From: Euryarchaeota archaeon UBA258
GTDB lineage: Archaea; Thermoplasmatota; Poseidoniia; Poseidoniales; Poseidoniaceae
Reading direction: 5' to 3'
Assembly: GCA_002502605.1 (NCBI GenBank)
Contig: DAPR01000013.1
Coordinates: forward strand, 2,311 to 17,311
DNA: 15,001 nt
Under the pieces are notes generated by a model that saw only the letters and a list, made by a program, of their open reading frames with translations, had not been told where the DNA came from and searched no databases. The position numbers and the translations under genes are program-made. Below are positions 7,563 through 14,750 of this stretch, piece by piece (position 1 is the stretch's first letter; each line of letters opens with the position of its first letter).

Positions 7563-8486
7563 TCATTCGGCTTGCTTCTCTCGGAAATTCTGCAGGTGTG
7601 TTGGTAGGTTCAAAGCGAACAACCCTCCAACCACACAGAAGACGAAGAATGTTCCAAGGGCCACACCGTAGACCGAGATGAGTTCAACCGATTCTTCCAT
7701 TCGGAGCGCTGTGTCTTTGGAGAAGATTCCAACGAAGAAGGGCAGAATCGTGTTTGCAGAAAGCACAAGGGTTGCTAGAACCACTGCAATGATTGGATTG
7801 ATGATGAGGGAGCGGTGGTACTTTCCTACAATCTTCTGAGGGTTCATCACATACACTTCATTGGTCCGAATGCTGGTGTCGAGCATGGAGTATCGCAACA
7901 CACCGTTGCTTAGTTCGAAGTACATGATCAACAAAACCGCGTAAATCACAACAAGTGCAGAGAGCAAGAACTCCCTGTCTTGCAATCCAAACAAGTCGTT
8001 AGAAAGGGTGACTTTCGAAGACGCAAAGCGAAGGATGGCCAGAATGAACAGCATGTTGCTGAGCAGGGTAAAGCGTCCATCTCGTTGGAATGTGCCCCAA
8101 AAACCGGTCCCGGTGGCAGCGACGATGAGCGTCAATTGGAGGATGGTTGCAACTCCCAAACTTCCAGAGATCATGTACCAAATTGTACCCTCTGGAGGTG
8201 AAATAATGTAGGTGAGCATAGCCAGTGCAACAAGCACGACATAAACGCACAGTTGGAGGGTTTGAACCCACTTAGCAGGCGGCAAAAACTTTGTTTTTGG
8301 AACCAATGGTCCGCCAAGAAGACTTTCGATAAAGGTTGGAATTTCCACGGTTGGAATAGCATCCTTTGGGATGTCACTTCCTGCACCAATTTGCCCTGCG
8401 GCCTTCTTTCGCGAAGGTGCAGACGATCGGACGGTTTTTCCATCGTAAAGATGGGCTGTATCGCTGGATGGTTTGCTCACAGTCAT
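7563..8486 (-). CDS. Six-helix integral membrane protein of the MoxR/DUF58 cluster
   Basis: I do not recognise a named family in this 307-residue protein. Residues 1-70 are polar and probably cytoplasmic, with a Ser/Lys-rich start and the segment PTVEIPTFIESLLGGPLVP. Six hydrophobic helices follow at roughly 75-95, 103-124, 141-157, 173-190, 228-253 and 267-292. A loop of about 38 polar residues (191-227, ELSNGVLRYSMLDTSIRTNE and on) separates helices 4 and 5, and the C-terminus is short and polar. The ATG at 8486 has a GAGGTGAT ribosome binding site (8490-8497) that overlaps the stop of the DUF58 gene, so the two are translationally coupled. It is the last gene of the cluster and likely acts with MoxR and the DUF58 protein at the membrane; the exact role is unknown. 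Confidence 0.8.
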   Translation of the reverse strand: MTVSKPSSDTAHLYDGKTVRSSAPSRKKAAGQIGAGSDIPKDAIPTVEIPTFIESLLGGPLVPKTKFLPPAKWVQTLQLCVYVVLVALAMLTYIISPPEGTIWYMISGSLGVATILQLTLIVAATGTGFWGTFQRDGRFTLLSNMLFILAILRFASSKVTLSNDLFGLQDREFLLSALVVIYAVLLIMYFELSNGVLRYSMLDTSIRTNEVYVMNPQKIVGKYHRSLIINPIIAVVLATLVLSANTILPFFVGIFSKDTALRMEESVELISVYGVALGTFFVFCVVGGLFALNLPTHLQNFREKQAE

Positions 8487-8495
8487 CGTATCACC

Positions 8496-9809
8496 TCAGA
8501 ATCCTCGTGCCCCAGCTAGAGCGGTTGAAAGGAGCATATCTGGCTCCCAATCCATGATGTTCACACCAAGTCCACGAAGTTCGCTGATGAGCACGTCACG
8601 TTCAGTCTTCATGACTTCATATCCAGTGCGGTCAATTCGACGTGCATCGAATTCAAACTCCAAAGAAGAAGGTGTGAGAACCGTCACGTCAAAGTCTCGA
8701 GCCCTGAAGTCACGCAATGCGTTGACAATCGTTGGGTCGTCTTCGAGGTTTGAGAGGAAGATGATTGGGCTTCCTTTGTTGATGTGAGGCAAAATTCGGT
8801 TGACAACAACCTGCAAAGGAATGTTTCCTCTTGCGACTGCGCCAGCGAGTTTGGTCAAAATGACATAGAGTTGCTTCTTGCCAGTGTCTCGATCCACGCT
8901 GACAACCTCGTCACCGTACACAATAACACCAACGCTGTCACGACGACCAAGGAAATACTTGGCAAGTGATGCGGCGGCTCGTGTCGAGTAAACGAGGGCG
9001 TTTCGTGAAACGGGTCCCGTTTCAGCAACAGATCGAGAATCGACGATGATGATGATGTCGGAAACAGCATCACGCTCGCGCTCGTTGACCATCAGTTTTC
9101 CAGATCGTGCGTATGCAGACCAGTTAATGGCGCGGAACGAATCACCTTCGAAGTACTCACGAAGGGAGTAAAACTCCGAACCAGGACCAGGTTGTCGAAT
9201 GTTGACAGCACCGGTGAAAATCTTTGGAACACGAGACTTAACGAAGGTCTCTTTCAGGTCTTCCATCTTCGGGAACACAAGGAAATCATTGTAGACATGC
9301 AATTCCTTTTCCTTGTGGAACAGACCAAACGGGTCTTGGATCCTGACAGCCACAGGACCCACGCTGTAGAAGCCTCTTAGAGGGCATTCAACTGTGTATT
9401 CGATGAGGGTTTCACGGCGAGGTCCGAGTTCCATCAAGATGTAATTCGCACCGTCTTTGATGCGCATGACCTCAGGAACACGGTCGCGAACTTCCAAAAT
9501 TTTTGCAAGGGATGAGTGGTTTTGCATCTTCAAGGTGATGTTGAGTTCACCATCTTCGAAGATTCGTGCGCTTGAGAGCTTGCGCAGGGCAGTAACACTG
9601 CCAAGAGCAACGCCTTCTTCGCCGGTCCATTCATCTGCGCGTCGACCGCTTGAAGCGACGTCTGCATGGCCGCCAAACAAGGAAGCCCAAGTGAGGAACA
9701 CGAAGATGACAACCGCAATGGTCACAAGTTGGGAGTTTCGCAAGGTTAACCCAAGCAAATACATGGCAACAGCCAAACTTCCCAGCATAGCAGATTTACG
9801 GCTCCACAT
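8496..9809 (-). CDS. DUF58 domain membrane protein
   Basis: This 437-residue protein begins with two hydrophobic helices (about residues 7-25 and 28-46), then a beta-rich region with GPVAVRIQDPFGLFHKEKEL (about 151-170), typical of the protein family with DUF58. The DUF58 core is LREYFEGDSFRAINWSAYAR and SGKLMVNERERD at about 216-247. A von Willebrand A-like fold is suggested afterwards by SDIIIIVDSRSV, RDSVGVIVYGDEV and SPIIFLSNLEDD, but the full metal-binding DxSxS is not present. DUF58 proteins act as partners of MoxR ATPases, which lies immediately upstream here. ATG 9809 has GAGGTGAT at 9815-9822 with a 5-base spacer; the TTG one codon earlier is less likely. The cargo of this system is unknown. 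Confidence 0.9.
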   Translation of the reverse strand: MWSRKSAMLGSLAVAMYLLGLTLRNSQLVTIAVVIFVFLTWASLFGGHADVASSGRRADEWTGEEGVALGSVTALRKLSSARIFEDGELNITLKMQNHSSLAKILEVRDRVPEVMRIKDGANYILMELGPRRETLIEYTVECPLRGFYSVGPVAVRIQDPFGLFHKEKELHVYNDFLVFPKMEDLKETFVKSRVPKIFTGAVNIRQPGPGSEFYSLREYFEGDSFRAINWSAYARSGKLMVNERERDAVSDIIIIVDSRSVAETGPVSRNALVYSTRAAASLAKYFLGRRDSVGVIVYGDEVVSVDRDTGKKQLYVILTKLAGAVARGNIPLQVVVNRILPHINKGSPIIFLSNLEDDPTIVNALRDFRARDFDVTVLTPSSLEFEFDARRIDRTGYEVMKTERDVLISELRGLGVNIMDWEPDMLLSTALAGARGF

Positions 9810-9844
9810 CAATCATCACCTCAATTCAAGTAACGTTGGTCAAC

Positions 9845-10987
9845 TCAAACGGTTGGCACAGGAACTTCTCGTAGAATGGCTTGGATCACTTCACCAGCTT
9901 CTAGGCCCTTGATTTGATGCTCAGGCTTGAGAATAATTCGGTGTGCGATGGCCAGTTCAGAAACGGCCTTGATGTCGTCAGGTGTGACGAAGTCACGACC
10001 ACGAAGGGCTGCTGCTGCACGGGAAGTCTTGAGCAATGCTTGGGAACCACGAGGCGAAGCGCCGACGAGGACACGAGGGTCTTCACGGGTTCGGGACACG
10101 ATTTCGACCATGTACATGCGGAGAGCTGGGTCGACGTAAACGTCTTCACAGGCTTGCTGCATGGCAATGACTCGTTGTGGATCGGTGATCACGTCAACAT
10201 CGACTGCGTCCTTACCACGTGAAATACGGCGGCGGAGGATTTCGTCTTCGTCAGCACGGTCTGGGTAACCCACGGACATCTTGAACATGAAACGGTCAAG
10301 TTGCGCTTCAGGAAGCGGGTAGGTACCTTCTTGCTCGACCGGGTTTTGTGTGGCCATAACAATGAATGGAGCTGGGAGTTTGTGGGTCACCGTACCGATG
10401 GTCACCTGCTTCTCTTGCATAGCCTCAAGCAAAGCAGCTTGGGTCTTCGGAGGAGCACGGTTAATCTCGTCAGCAAGGAGAAGGTTACAGAACAATGGTC
10501 CTGGCTTGAACGTGAATTCGCCCTTCTTTGCGTCGTAGATGTTGGTACCTGTGATGTCAGCAGGGAGCAAGTCAGGCGTGAATTGTACACGCTTGAAATC
10601 GCAACCCAGCGCATCAGCGAAGGTGTTGGTCATCAAAGTCTTCGCCAAACCAGGGTAATCTTCGAACAGAAGGTTACCGTTCGACAGGATGTTGATCAAC
10701 ACGTTGTCGATGACGTGAGGCTTACCGATAATCACTTTCTGCACTTCGGCTGCAATCGCTTGAGAGATTGCGCCGACGTGGGTCAAGCGGGCTTTGACCT
10801 CGGGGGTGGCTTGGTGCTTCGGCTGGGCCGGAGCGGCCGGTGCTGCTGGTGCTGGGGCTGGTGCCGCTGGTGCTGCAGGTGCTGCCGGCATAGGTGCTGG
10901 CGCAACGGGTGCTGCGGGGGCGGCTGGGGCCACAGGCATTGGCGGCGCTGGCGCGGGCGGGGCTGCGGGTGGGGCAGGGGGTTGCAT
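9845..10987 (-). CDS. moxR: MoxR-family AAA+ ATPase with Ala/Pro-rich N-terminus
   Basis: This 380-residue ATPase is of the MoxR class, thought to act as a chaperone that assembles or activates protein complexes, usually with a DUF58/VWA partner. The AAA+ core starts near residue 75: Walker A is in LLFEDYPGLAKTLM (106-119), Walker B is LLLADEINRAPPKTQAALLE (169-188), sensor 1 is IVMATQNPVEQEGTYPLPEA (209-228), followed by the arginine-finger region QLDRF (229-233), and sensor 2 is in GASPRGSQALLKTSRAAAALRG (309-330). Residues 3-55 are almost only Ala and Pro, an addition not usual for MoxR. A GGAGG ribosome binding site (10997-11001) 9 bases before the ATG supports this start, so the tail is probably translated. 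It follows the DUF4350-like gene by 19 bases and precedes the DUF58 gene by about 35 bases. Confidence 0.93.
   Translation of the reverse strand: MQPPAPPAAPPAPAPPMPVAPAAPAAPVAPAPMPAAPAAPAAPAPAPAAPAAPAQPKHQATPEVKARLTHVGAISQAIAAEVQKVIIGKPHVIDNVLINILSNGNLLFEDYPGLAKTLMTNTFADALGCDFKRVQFTPDLLPADITGTNIYDAKKGEFTFKPGPLFCNLLLADEINRAPPKTQAALLEAMQEKQVTIGTVTHKLPAPFIVMATQNPVEQEGTYPLPEAQLDRFMFKMSVGYPDRADEDEILRRRISRGKDAVDVDVITDPQRVIAMQQACEDVYVDPALRMYMVEIVSRTREDPRVLVGASPRGSQALLKTSRAAAALRGRDFVTPDDIKAVSELAIAHRIILKPEHQIKGLEAGEVIQAILREVPVPTV
10823..10981 (-). repeat. Ala/Pro-coding low-complexity tract in moxR
   Basis: About 160 bases code residues 3-55 of MoxR with short periods such as PAAPAAP and PAPAPP; the DNA is built from GCN and CCN codons with a loose 9-base period (GGTGCTGCT-like units on the plus strand). 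Synonymous positions vary, so it is not a fresh exact tandem expansion. On the plus strand it produces long Gly-rich open frames that are shadows. Confidence 0.8.
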
Positions 10988-11006
10988 GTCTATTGTCCTC
11001 CAGGTT

Positions 11007-12593
11007 TCAATTTCCCCAACGTCGTATCTGCGGGATTACCTCTCGCAATTCTTCGTTGGAGTAGATGCGGTTGGAACTGATGAGTTCCACCAATCGCGGA
11101 TCACGCACCATCTGCATGATTTCCGCTGGGCTTTTGCGCATGAATTCATCACGCGTCAAATCGTTGAATTGGCGCACCTTGGACAACAAAGCCTCACGGG
11201 TGCGCATTTGGTATTGAGCTGCGTCCAATTTCTTCGGACGCTCTCTGAATCGAGTAAGATCGAACACATGCCGCCAGTTTTCTTTTTCTGGAACGACCAT
11301 GATGGCAATGGCAAGCAAAGCGAAGAGGTTGAGGACGATGAGCCACTTGAGCACGACGTCGCTCGTCAAGAGCACAACCGCACCCATTGCTTCTGTGAAC
11401 GGGGAAGACAAAGCACTCGCCACGTGGCGGCTTTCATCGAAGACGATGTAGAAGTTGTCATTGAACCGGGTAACAGAGGTTGAGATTTCCTCATTGTCCG
11501 TTTCCATCATGTCAATCATGAGGGCGGTAAAGTATTGCGAGTTGCCGTTCCATGTGGTATCGCCTTGGGCATCGGAAAGACCATCGGAATCAGAGTTCCA
11601 GCAGTTGTGGCCCTCTTGGACATAGTAGGGAGAGTCGCATTGTTGGTAGCCAAGTTCCTCGGCTCTGGTCTCGTCCCACAGGTGGTTGGCGAGCACTGAA
11701 TGGTCAGCAACGAAGACGATCGAGCCAGTGACGCTAACATCACCCTGATCGTTGTCGATGGTGACATCAAGAACATCGATGCCGGGGTAGTCGATTCGAA
11801 CGATGAGGCCCGTCTTTCCTTCACCAAGCGTTGGGTTCTTGTCGCTGTTGATGTCGAGGTTGCTTGAATCGGTCACAATCACCGCAGAGGTCGAAGCAGC
11901 GGCGAGCACGTTGACATCCCTGTTTGTGTCCGTTTGGTCGTCGAGGACTTGAATTGCGGTCGGGCGGTGGAACAAAACTGGAAGCCGGCAGTTGCTAACG
12001 ATGCCTTGGTCGAGGCTTCCTTGACTGCAAGGGATCAAGCGCTCATCGCCCATTTCAGTGACATTGGCTTGGATGCTAGCGGCCGCCCAAATTCGACGGT
12101 AATCACCAGGGACTTGCTCGTCGAGCTTGTCGGTCATCTCGTAGTAGCGTTGGTCATCAAGGACCATATCGCCAAAGTACTTCACTCCGAATTGGTCAGC
12201 GACGAGTTGTGCATTGGTGGAATTGGCTGCCAAAACCACTTTGCCGCCCTTCTTGGTAACAAAATCGTAGATTGCGGATGCCTCTGCAGCATCGAATGGC
12301 TTTTCTGGCCCTGCGATAACGAGCATGGTTCGGTGAGGATCTTGCCAATCGTTCACAAGCATTGGTGTTGACATTGTGTTGGCGATTGAGAAGTCGCTTT
12401 CAGAAAAGTCGGTGCGCATTGAGGTCAGTTGTTGATCCGTGTATGCATCGTCTGAATTGGCGTAGGGCGAGAGCACTGTTTGCTTGTCGAGGCTGACAAG
12501 GCTAATGAGGGCAACAGAGAGAACAAGAGAGGCCATCAATCCGATTTTGAGCCATGACTCAACGGAGAGTTTTTGCCGCTCTGTTTCTGCCAA
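11007..12593 (-). CDS. DUF4350-like membrane-anchored protein of the MoxR cluster
   Basis: This 528-residue protein has an N-terminal helix (about 15-34), a large extracytoplasmic part (35-410) and a second helix (about 415-434), then a basic cytoplasmic tail of about 90 residues with charged helices (RFRERPKKLDAAQYQMRTRE). The outer part fits DUF4350: MLVIAGPEKPFDAAEASAIY (90-109) and GKVVLAANS resemble a class I glutamine-amidotransferase-like Rossmann fold, and IVFDESRHVASAL near 383-395 is the motif expected before the second helix. Cysteines 189/202 and 319/331 may form disulfides. Between and after the second pair is NSDSDGLSDAQGD (333-345), like a calcium-binding loop. The start is TTG 12593: GGAGGG lies 6 bases before it and an in-frame TAG lies two codons upstream. 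It probably supplies the outer-face module for MoxR and DUF58; function is unproven. Confidence 0.8.
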   Translation of the reverse strand: MAETERQKLSVESWLKIGLMASLVLSVALISLVSLDKQTVLSPYANSDDAYTDQQLTSMRTDFSESDFSIANTMSTPMLVNDWQDPHRTMLVIAGPEKPFDAAEASAIYDFVTKKGGKVVLAANSTNAQLVADQFGVKYFGDMVLDDQRYYEMTDKLDEQVPGDYRRIWAAASIQANVTEMGDERLIPCSQGSLDQGIVSNCRLPVLFHRPTAIQVLDDQTDTNRDVNVLAAASTSAVIVTDSSNLDINSDKNPTLGEGKTGLIVRIDYPGIDVLDVTIDNDQGDVSVTGSIVFVADHSVLANHLWDETRAEELGYQQCDSPYYVQEGHNCWNSDSDGLSDAQGDTTWNGNSQYFTALMIDMMETDNEEISTSVTRFNDNFYIVFDESRHVASALSSPFTEAMGAVVLLTSDVVLKWLIVLNLFALLAIAIMVVPEKENWRHVFDLTRFRERPKKLDAAQYQMRTREALLSKVRQFNDLTRDEFMRKSPAEIMQMVRDPRLVELISSNRIYSNEELREVIPQIRRWGN

Positions 12594-12596
12594 AAT

Positions 12597-12680
12597 CTAC
12601 CCTCCTTTTTCTCTTCCCGCGTATGATTTACTCGTAAAGACAACTGTCGGAACTTCGCTCCACTCATAATGGTTCTCCAT
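12597..12680 (-). CDS. Possible 27-residue leader ORF
   Basis: A short frame of 27 codons begins at ATG 12680, with GGAG 5 bases upstream, and ends with TAG three bases before the TTG start of the DUF4350-like gene. Its last codons (AAA GGA GGG TAG) contain the ribosome binding site of that gene, so translation could be coupled. The peptide begins MENHYEWSEVPTVV and has no signal, helix or known family. It could be a regulatory leader, a small protein, or a chance frame in a 5' untranslated region. Confidence 0.3.
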   Translation of the reverse strand: MENHYEWSEVPTVVFTSKSYAGREKGG

Positions 12681-12710
12681 GAGTGCTCCGTTGAAAATCG
12701 AACCGTGCAG

Positions 12711-12726
12711 GGGTTGATATACCTCC
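12711..12726 (-). promoter_or_regulatory. TATA-like promoter of the MoxR cluster
   Basis: On the minus strand GGTATATCAA (12714-12723), preceded by purines, resembles an archaeal TATA element. A start about 25-28 bases downstream would fall near 12690, about ten bases before the small ORF at 12680 and about 100 before the DUF4350-like gene. The preceding gene ends upstream with a T-rich tract, so this is a natural operon boundary. Confidence 0.45.
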
Positions 12727-12730
12727 TGTG

Positions 12731-12783
12731 CACAAAAAATCGAGGATTTAGGCGCTTGGAATGTAAGAAAAGAAGACTTTTCA
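12731..12783 (-). terminator. T-rich tracts after the secreted-protein gene
   Basis: Just after the TAA at 12784-12786 the minus strand carries a short AAAAG/CTTTT inverted repeat (12768-12772 with 12777-12781), then CTTCTTTTCTT, and about 30 bases further a run of six T (12734-12739). Archaeal transcription stops in T-rich tracts, so this is a plausible terminator for the operon coming from the right. Confidence 0.4.
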
Positions 12784-13767
12784 TTACATCTCGGTCTTTT
12801 TCCGGCGCAGGAGTCCTCCTGCTGCAATCATAGCGATCGCTTCAACTGCAAAGAAGCCGGGCAGTGTATTGGATTCAACGCTCAGACCGCTGTCGGGACC
12901 CTCGTCCTCATCCGAAGGATCACCAGAATTGGACTGTTGTTCTTCTTCGTAGGCAAAGACCTCGACATCGAATGTCACACTGCGTGCTGCATTATCGCCC
13001 TCTGAGACGAGGGAGATGGTCACTTCGCATGTGCGCCGTGGTTGGCTCTCCGATGCGACAAGCGTGAGTGTGGCAAAGGAATCCTTGCCGTTTCGGGCCC
13101 CGGTAGGCTCCACAACTGTATTCTCGAGTGCATCAAGCCCGTCCACCGTAAGATGAGGGCAACTGCGGACTTGGGCCGTTGCTTCTTTGACTGCGTCATT
13201 GGCATTGCCAAGGTTCACCATTTGCATCGAAATCATAACCGATGAACCAGCGTGCAGTTCATCGTTTGATGGCGTGATTTCTGGACGCAGGTTGAACACT
13301 TTAGGAAGTTTTACTGTCCCATCAATTTCTTGATTTCCAGCGGAAGTCTCACCGACTTTTTCGTCCGCCATGATGCTTATCGTCGACGTGTTGTCCGGAT
13401 TGTATTCACGAACAGCGTCATCGTCAACACCCGTCGAAAGCGTCAGCGTGATGCTTTTGTTTTCACCAGCTGCTACAGTGATTGATTCAGGGCCATCGAT
13501 GGACCATGGAACCCACGAATTGACGTCATAGGTCAAATCCAACTGAACTTGACTCATCCTCGTGTTTTCAACATAAGCAACAACTTCGCCTTCGATGTCC
13601 CAATCGTCATCAAGCGTCACGGTGTACCCGTTGTCCATGTCGGTGGACCAGCCAAGCGTCCAACTTGGGGCCTCAAACTGATCTTGAGCCACCACAGTGG
13701 GCGGAAGGCCGAGACCGACAAGAAGAAGGGCAGTGGTCAACAACAACATCGAACGGCGTAGCATCAT
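12784..13767 (-). CDS. Secreted protein with PGF-CTERM-like archaeosortase signal
   Basis: This protein of about 327 residues has a signal peptide (MMLRRSMLLLTTALLLVGLG, cleavage likely after VVA near residue 27). The body has two or three beta-rich domains with Thr/Asp/Asn-rich strands (ENKSITLTLSTGVDDD, STISIMADEKV), like CARDB or immunoglobulin-like folds, and two cysteines (RSCPHL, RRTCEV) that may pair. An acidic Ser/Asp/Glu linker (EEEQQSNSGDPSDEDEGPDS) leads to the tail LPGFFAVEAIAMIAAGGLL followed by RRKK. That order, PGF, hydrophobic helix, basic end, is the archaeosortase A type sorting signal. The protein would be cut and lipid-anchored outside the cell. ATG 13767 has GGAG 8 bases upstream; GTG 13776 and ATG 13773, which overlap the previous stop, are alternatives. 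No enzymatic motif is visible. Confidence 0.8.
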   Translation of the reverse strand: MMLRRSMLLLTTALLLVGLGLPPTVVAQDQFEAPSWTLGWSTDMDNGYTVTLDDDWDIEGEVVAYVENTRMSQVQLDLTYDVNSWVPWSIDGPESITVAAGENKSITLTLSTGVDDDAVREYNPDNTSTISIMADEKVGETSAGNQEIDGTVKLPKVFNLRPEITPSNDELHAGSSVMISMQMVNLGNANDAVKEATAQVRSCPHLTVDGLDALENTVVEPTGARNGKDSFATLTLVASESQPRRTCEVTISLVSEGDNAARSVTFDVEVFAYEEEQQSNSGDPSDEDEGPDSGLSVESNTLPGFFAVEAIAMIAAGGLLRRKKTEM

Positions 13768-13772
13768 CTTCA

Positions 13773-14750
13773 TCACTCCAGCAAACCTTGGATGGCTCTC
13801 TTGGTCAACACCCGCACCATTGAACGGCGGTAACGAGGCGGTAAAGCAGTGTTGTTGACTGGTTTGACGCTCTTTTGAACCGCTGTTGAAAGGGCCTTGA
13901 CTGAATCAACGCCTTCCCAACCAGGCTTTAGGACCTCTTCGACTTGTTCAGGATGGGTGCGAGGAATCGATTCAAGCGCTGTGGTTGCAATTCGCAACGA
14001 CGAAGGGTCACCTTGGACCCAAGACGCTGCTACGCCTGCTTCTGGGAAATCCCACGAATCACGAACCCTGAGTTTTTGATAGGAACCAGTGCGCAGGGCT
14101 GCATCTTCGGGGAGGGTGACTTTGAGAAGGAACTCGCCTTCTTCAAGCACGTTCTTTTTCATACCATCGAGTTGGTAAAAGGATTCGATTGGCAGTGTTC
14201 TCGCACCGTTAGGGCCGATGAGATGAACGCTGGCTCCAAGCACCATCAGCGTTGGCGCAATGTCGCCTTGATAGGTTGCGACACAGAGGGTGTTTTGATT
14301 TGGGATAACGCGGCAATCTGCACCTGTGCCACAATCTGCTTTGTGGCACCAATCGATCGAGCGCCGCCAATCTTCGCCTTGGTTGTACCAGAAACATCGA
14401 GTGTCGAGGCACAAGTTCCCGCCAAGTGTGGCGTTGGTTCGAATCAATGAGGAAGCGACTTTGGAAGCGGCTTGGACCACAACAGGGTGGGCTCCATTTT
14501 CTTCAGTGATGTCCGCAAGTCGGACCATACAGCCCATTTCCGAACCTGAGATGGTGGATGTCCCGCCAATCTTCGCTAACGAGATGACGTGAGGCTTTGG
14601 ATTGATGTGCCACTTGTAATTGGGCAGCAAATCTGTTCCACCAGCAACCCAATCAAAGGCATCTCCTGAAGCCATTAATTGCGCTGCTAATTCACATGCA
14701 GCATCAACGGAGGTTGGATGGTGAAGGGTAAAAGGAGGCATCAACATCAT
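13773..14750 (-). CDS. FAD-binding subunit of a xanthine dehydrogenase/4-hydroxybenzoyl-CoA reductase-type molybdenum enzyme
   Basis: This 325-residue protein is of the CoxM/HcrB/XdhB family, which carries FAD and passes electrons between the iron-sulfur subunit and external partners. FAD-binding motifs are VAGGTDLLPNYK (35-46) and NATLGGNL (106-113). The C-terminal CO-dehydrogenase flavoprotein-type domain includes SYQKLRVRDSWDFPEAGVA (223-241). Directly after TLGGNL it has an inserted loop with cysteines 114, 119, 135, 140, 146 and 156, with DTRCFWYNQGEDWR and SIDWCHK. This resembles the [4Fe-4S] loop of the 4-hydroxybenzoyl-CoA reductase beta subunit, so a cluster is likely bound here as well. 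The molybdenum subunit is not in the window, so the substrate is open. The start overlaps the upstream gene's stop by 4 bases (ATGA), and the downstream secreted-protein gene begins close to its own stop. Confidence 0.88.
   Translation of the reverse strand: MMLMPPFTLHHPTSVDAACELAAQLMASGDAFDWVAGGTDLLPNYKWHINPKPHVISLAKIGGTSTISGSEMGCMVRLADITEENGAHPVVVQAASKVASSLIRTNATLGGNLCLDTRCFWYNQGEDWRRSIDWCHKADCGTGADCRVIPNQNTLCVATYQGDIAPTLMVLGASVHLIGPNGARTLPIESFYQLDGMKKNVLEEGEFLLKVTLPEDAALRTGSYQKLRVRDSWDFPEAGVAASWVQGDPSSLRIATTALESIPRTHPEQVEEVLKPGWEGVDSVKALSTAVQKSVKPVNNTALPPRYRRSMVRVLTKRAIQGLLE

Noticed and set aside
9000..9060. Complete MIDAS metal site in the DUF58 protein
   Set aside because: The motif reads VDSRSV, not DxSxS, so a canonical metal site is not supported.
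10301..11483. Long plus-strand open frames rich in Gly, Cys and Trp opposite moxR
   Set aside because: They are antisense shadows of the Ala/Pro-coding tract and the AAA+ core; composition is unlike any protein family and no ribosome binding site is present.
8496..12593. A defence or phage-related ATPase system built on MoxR and VWA-like proteins
   Set aside because: Known MoxR-VWA defence systems have other partners; here DUF58 and DUF4350-like proteins with membrane helices and no nuclease or phage gene fit a housekeeping chaperone cluster better.
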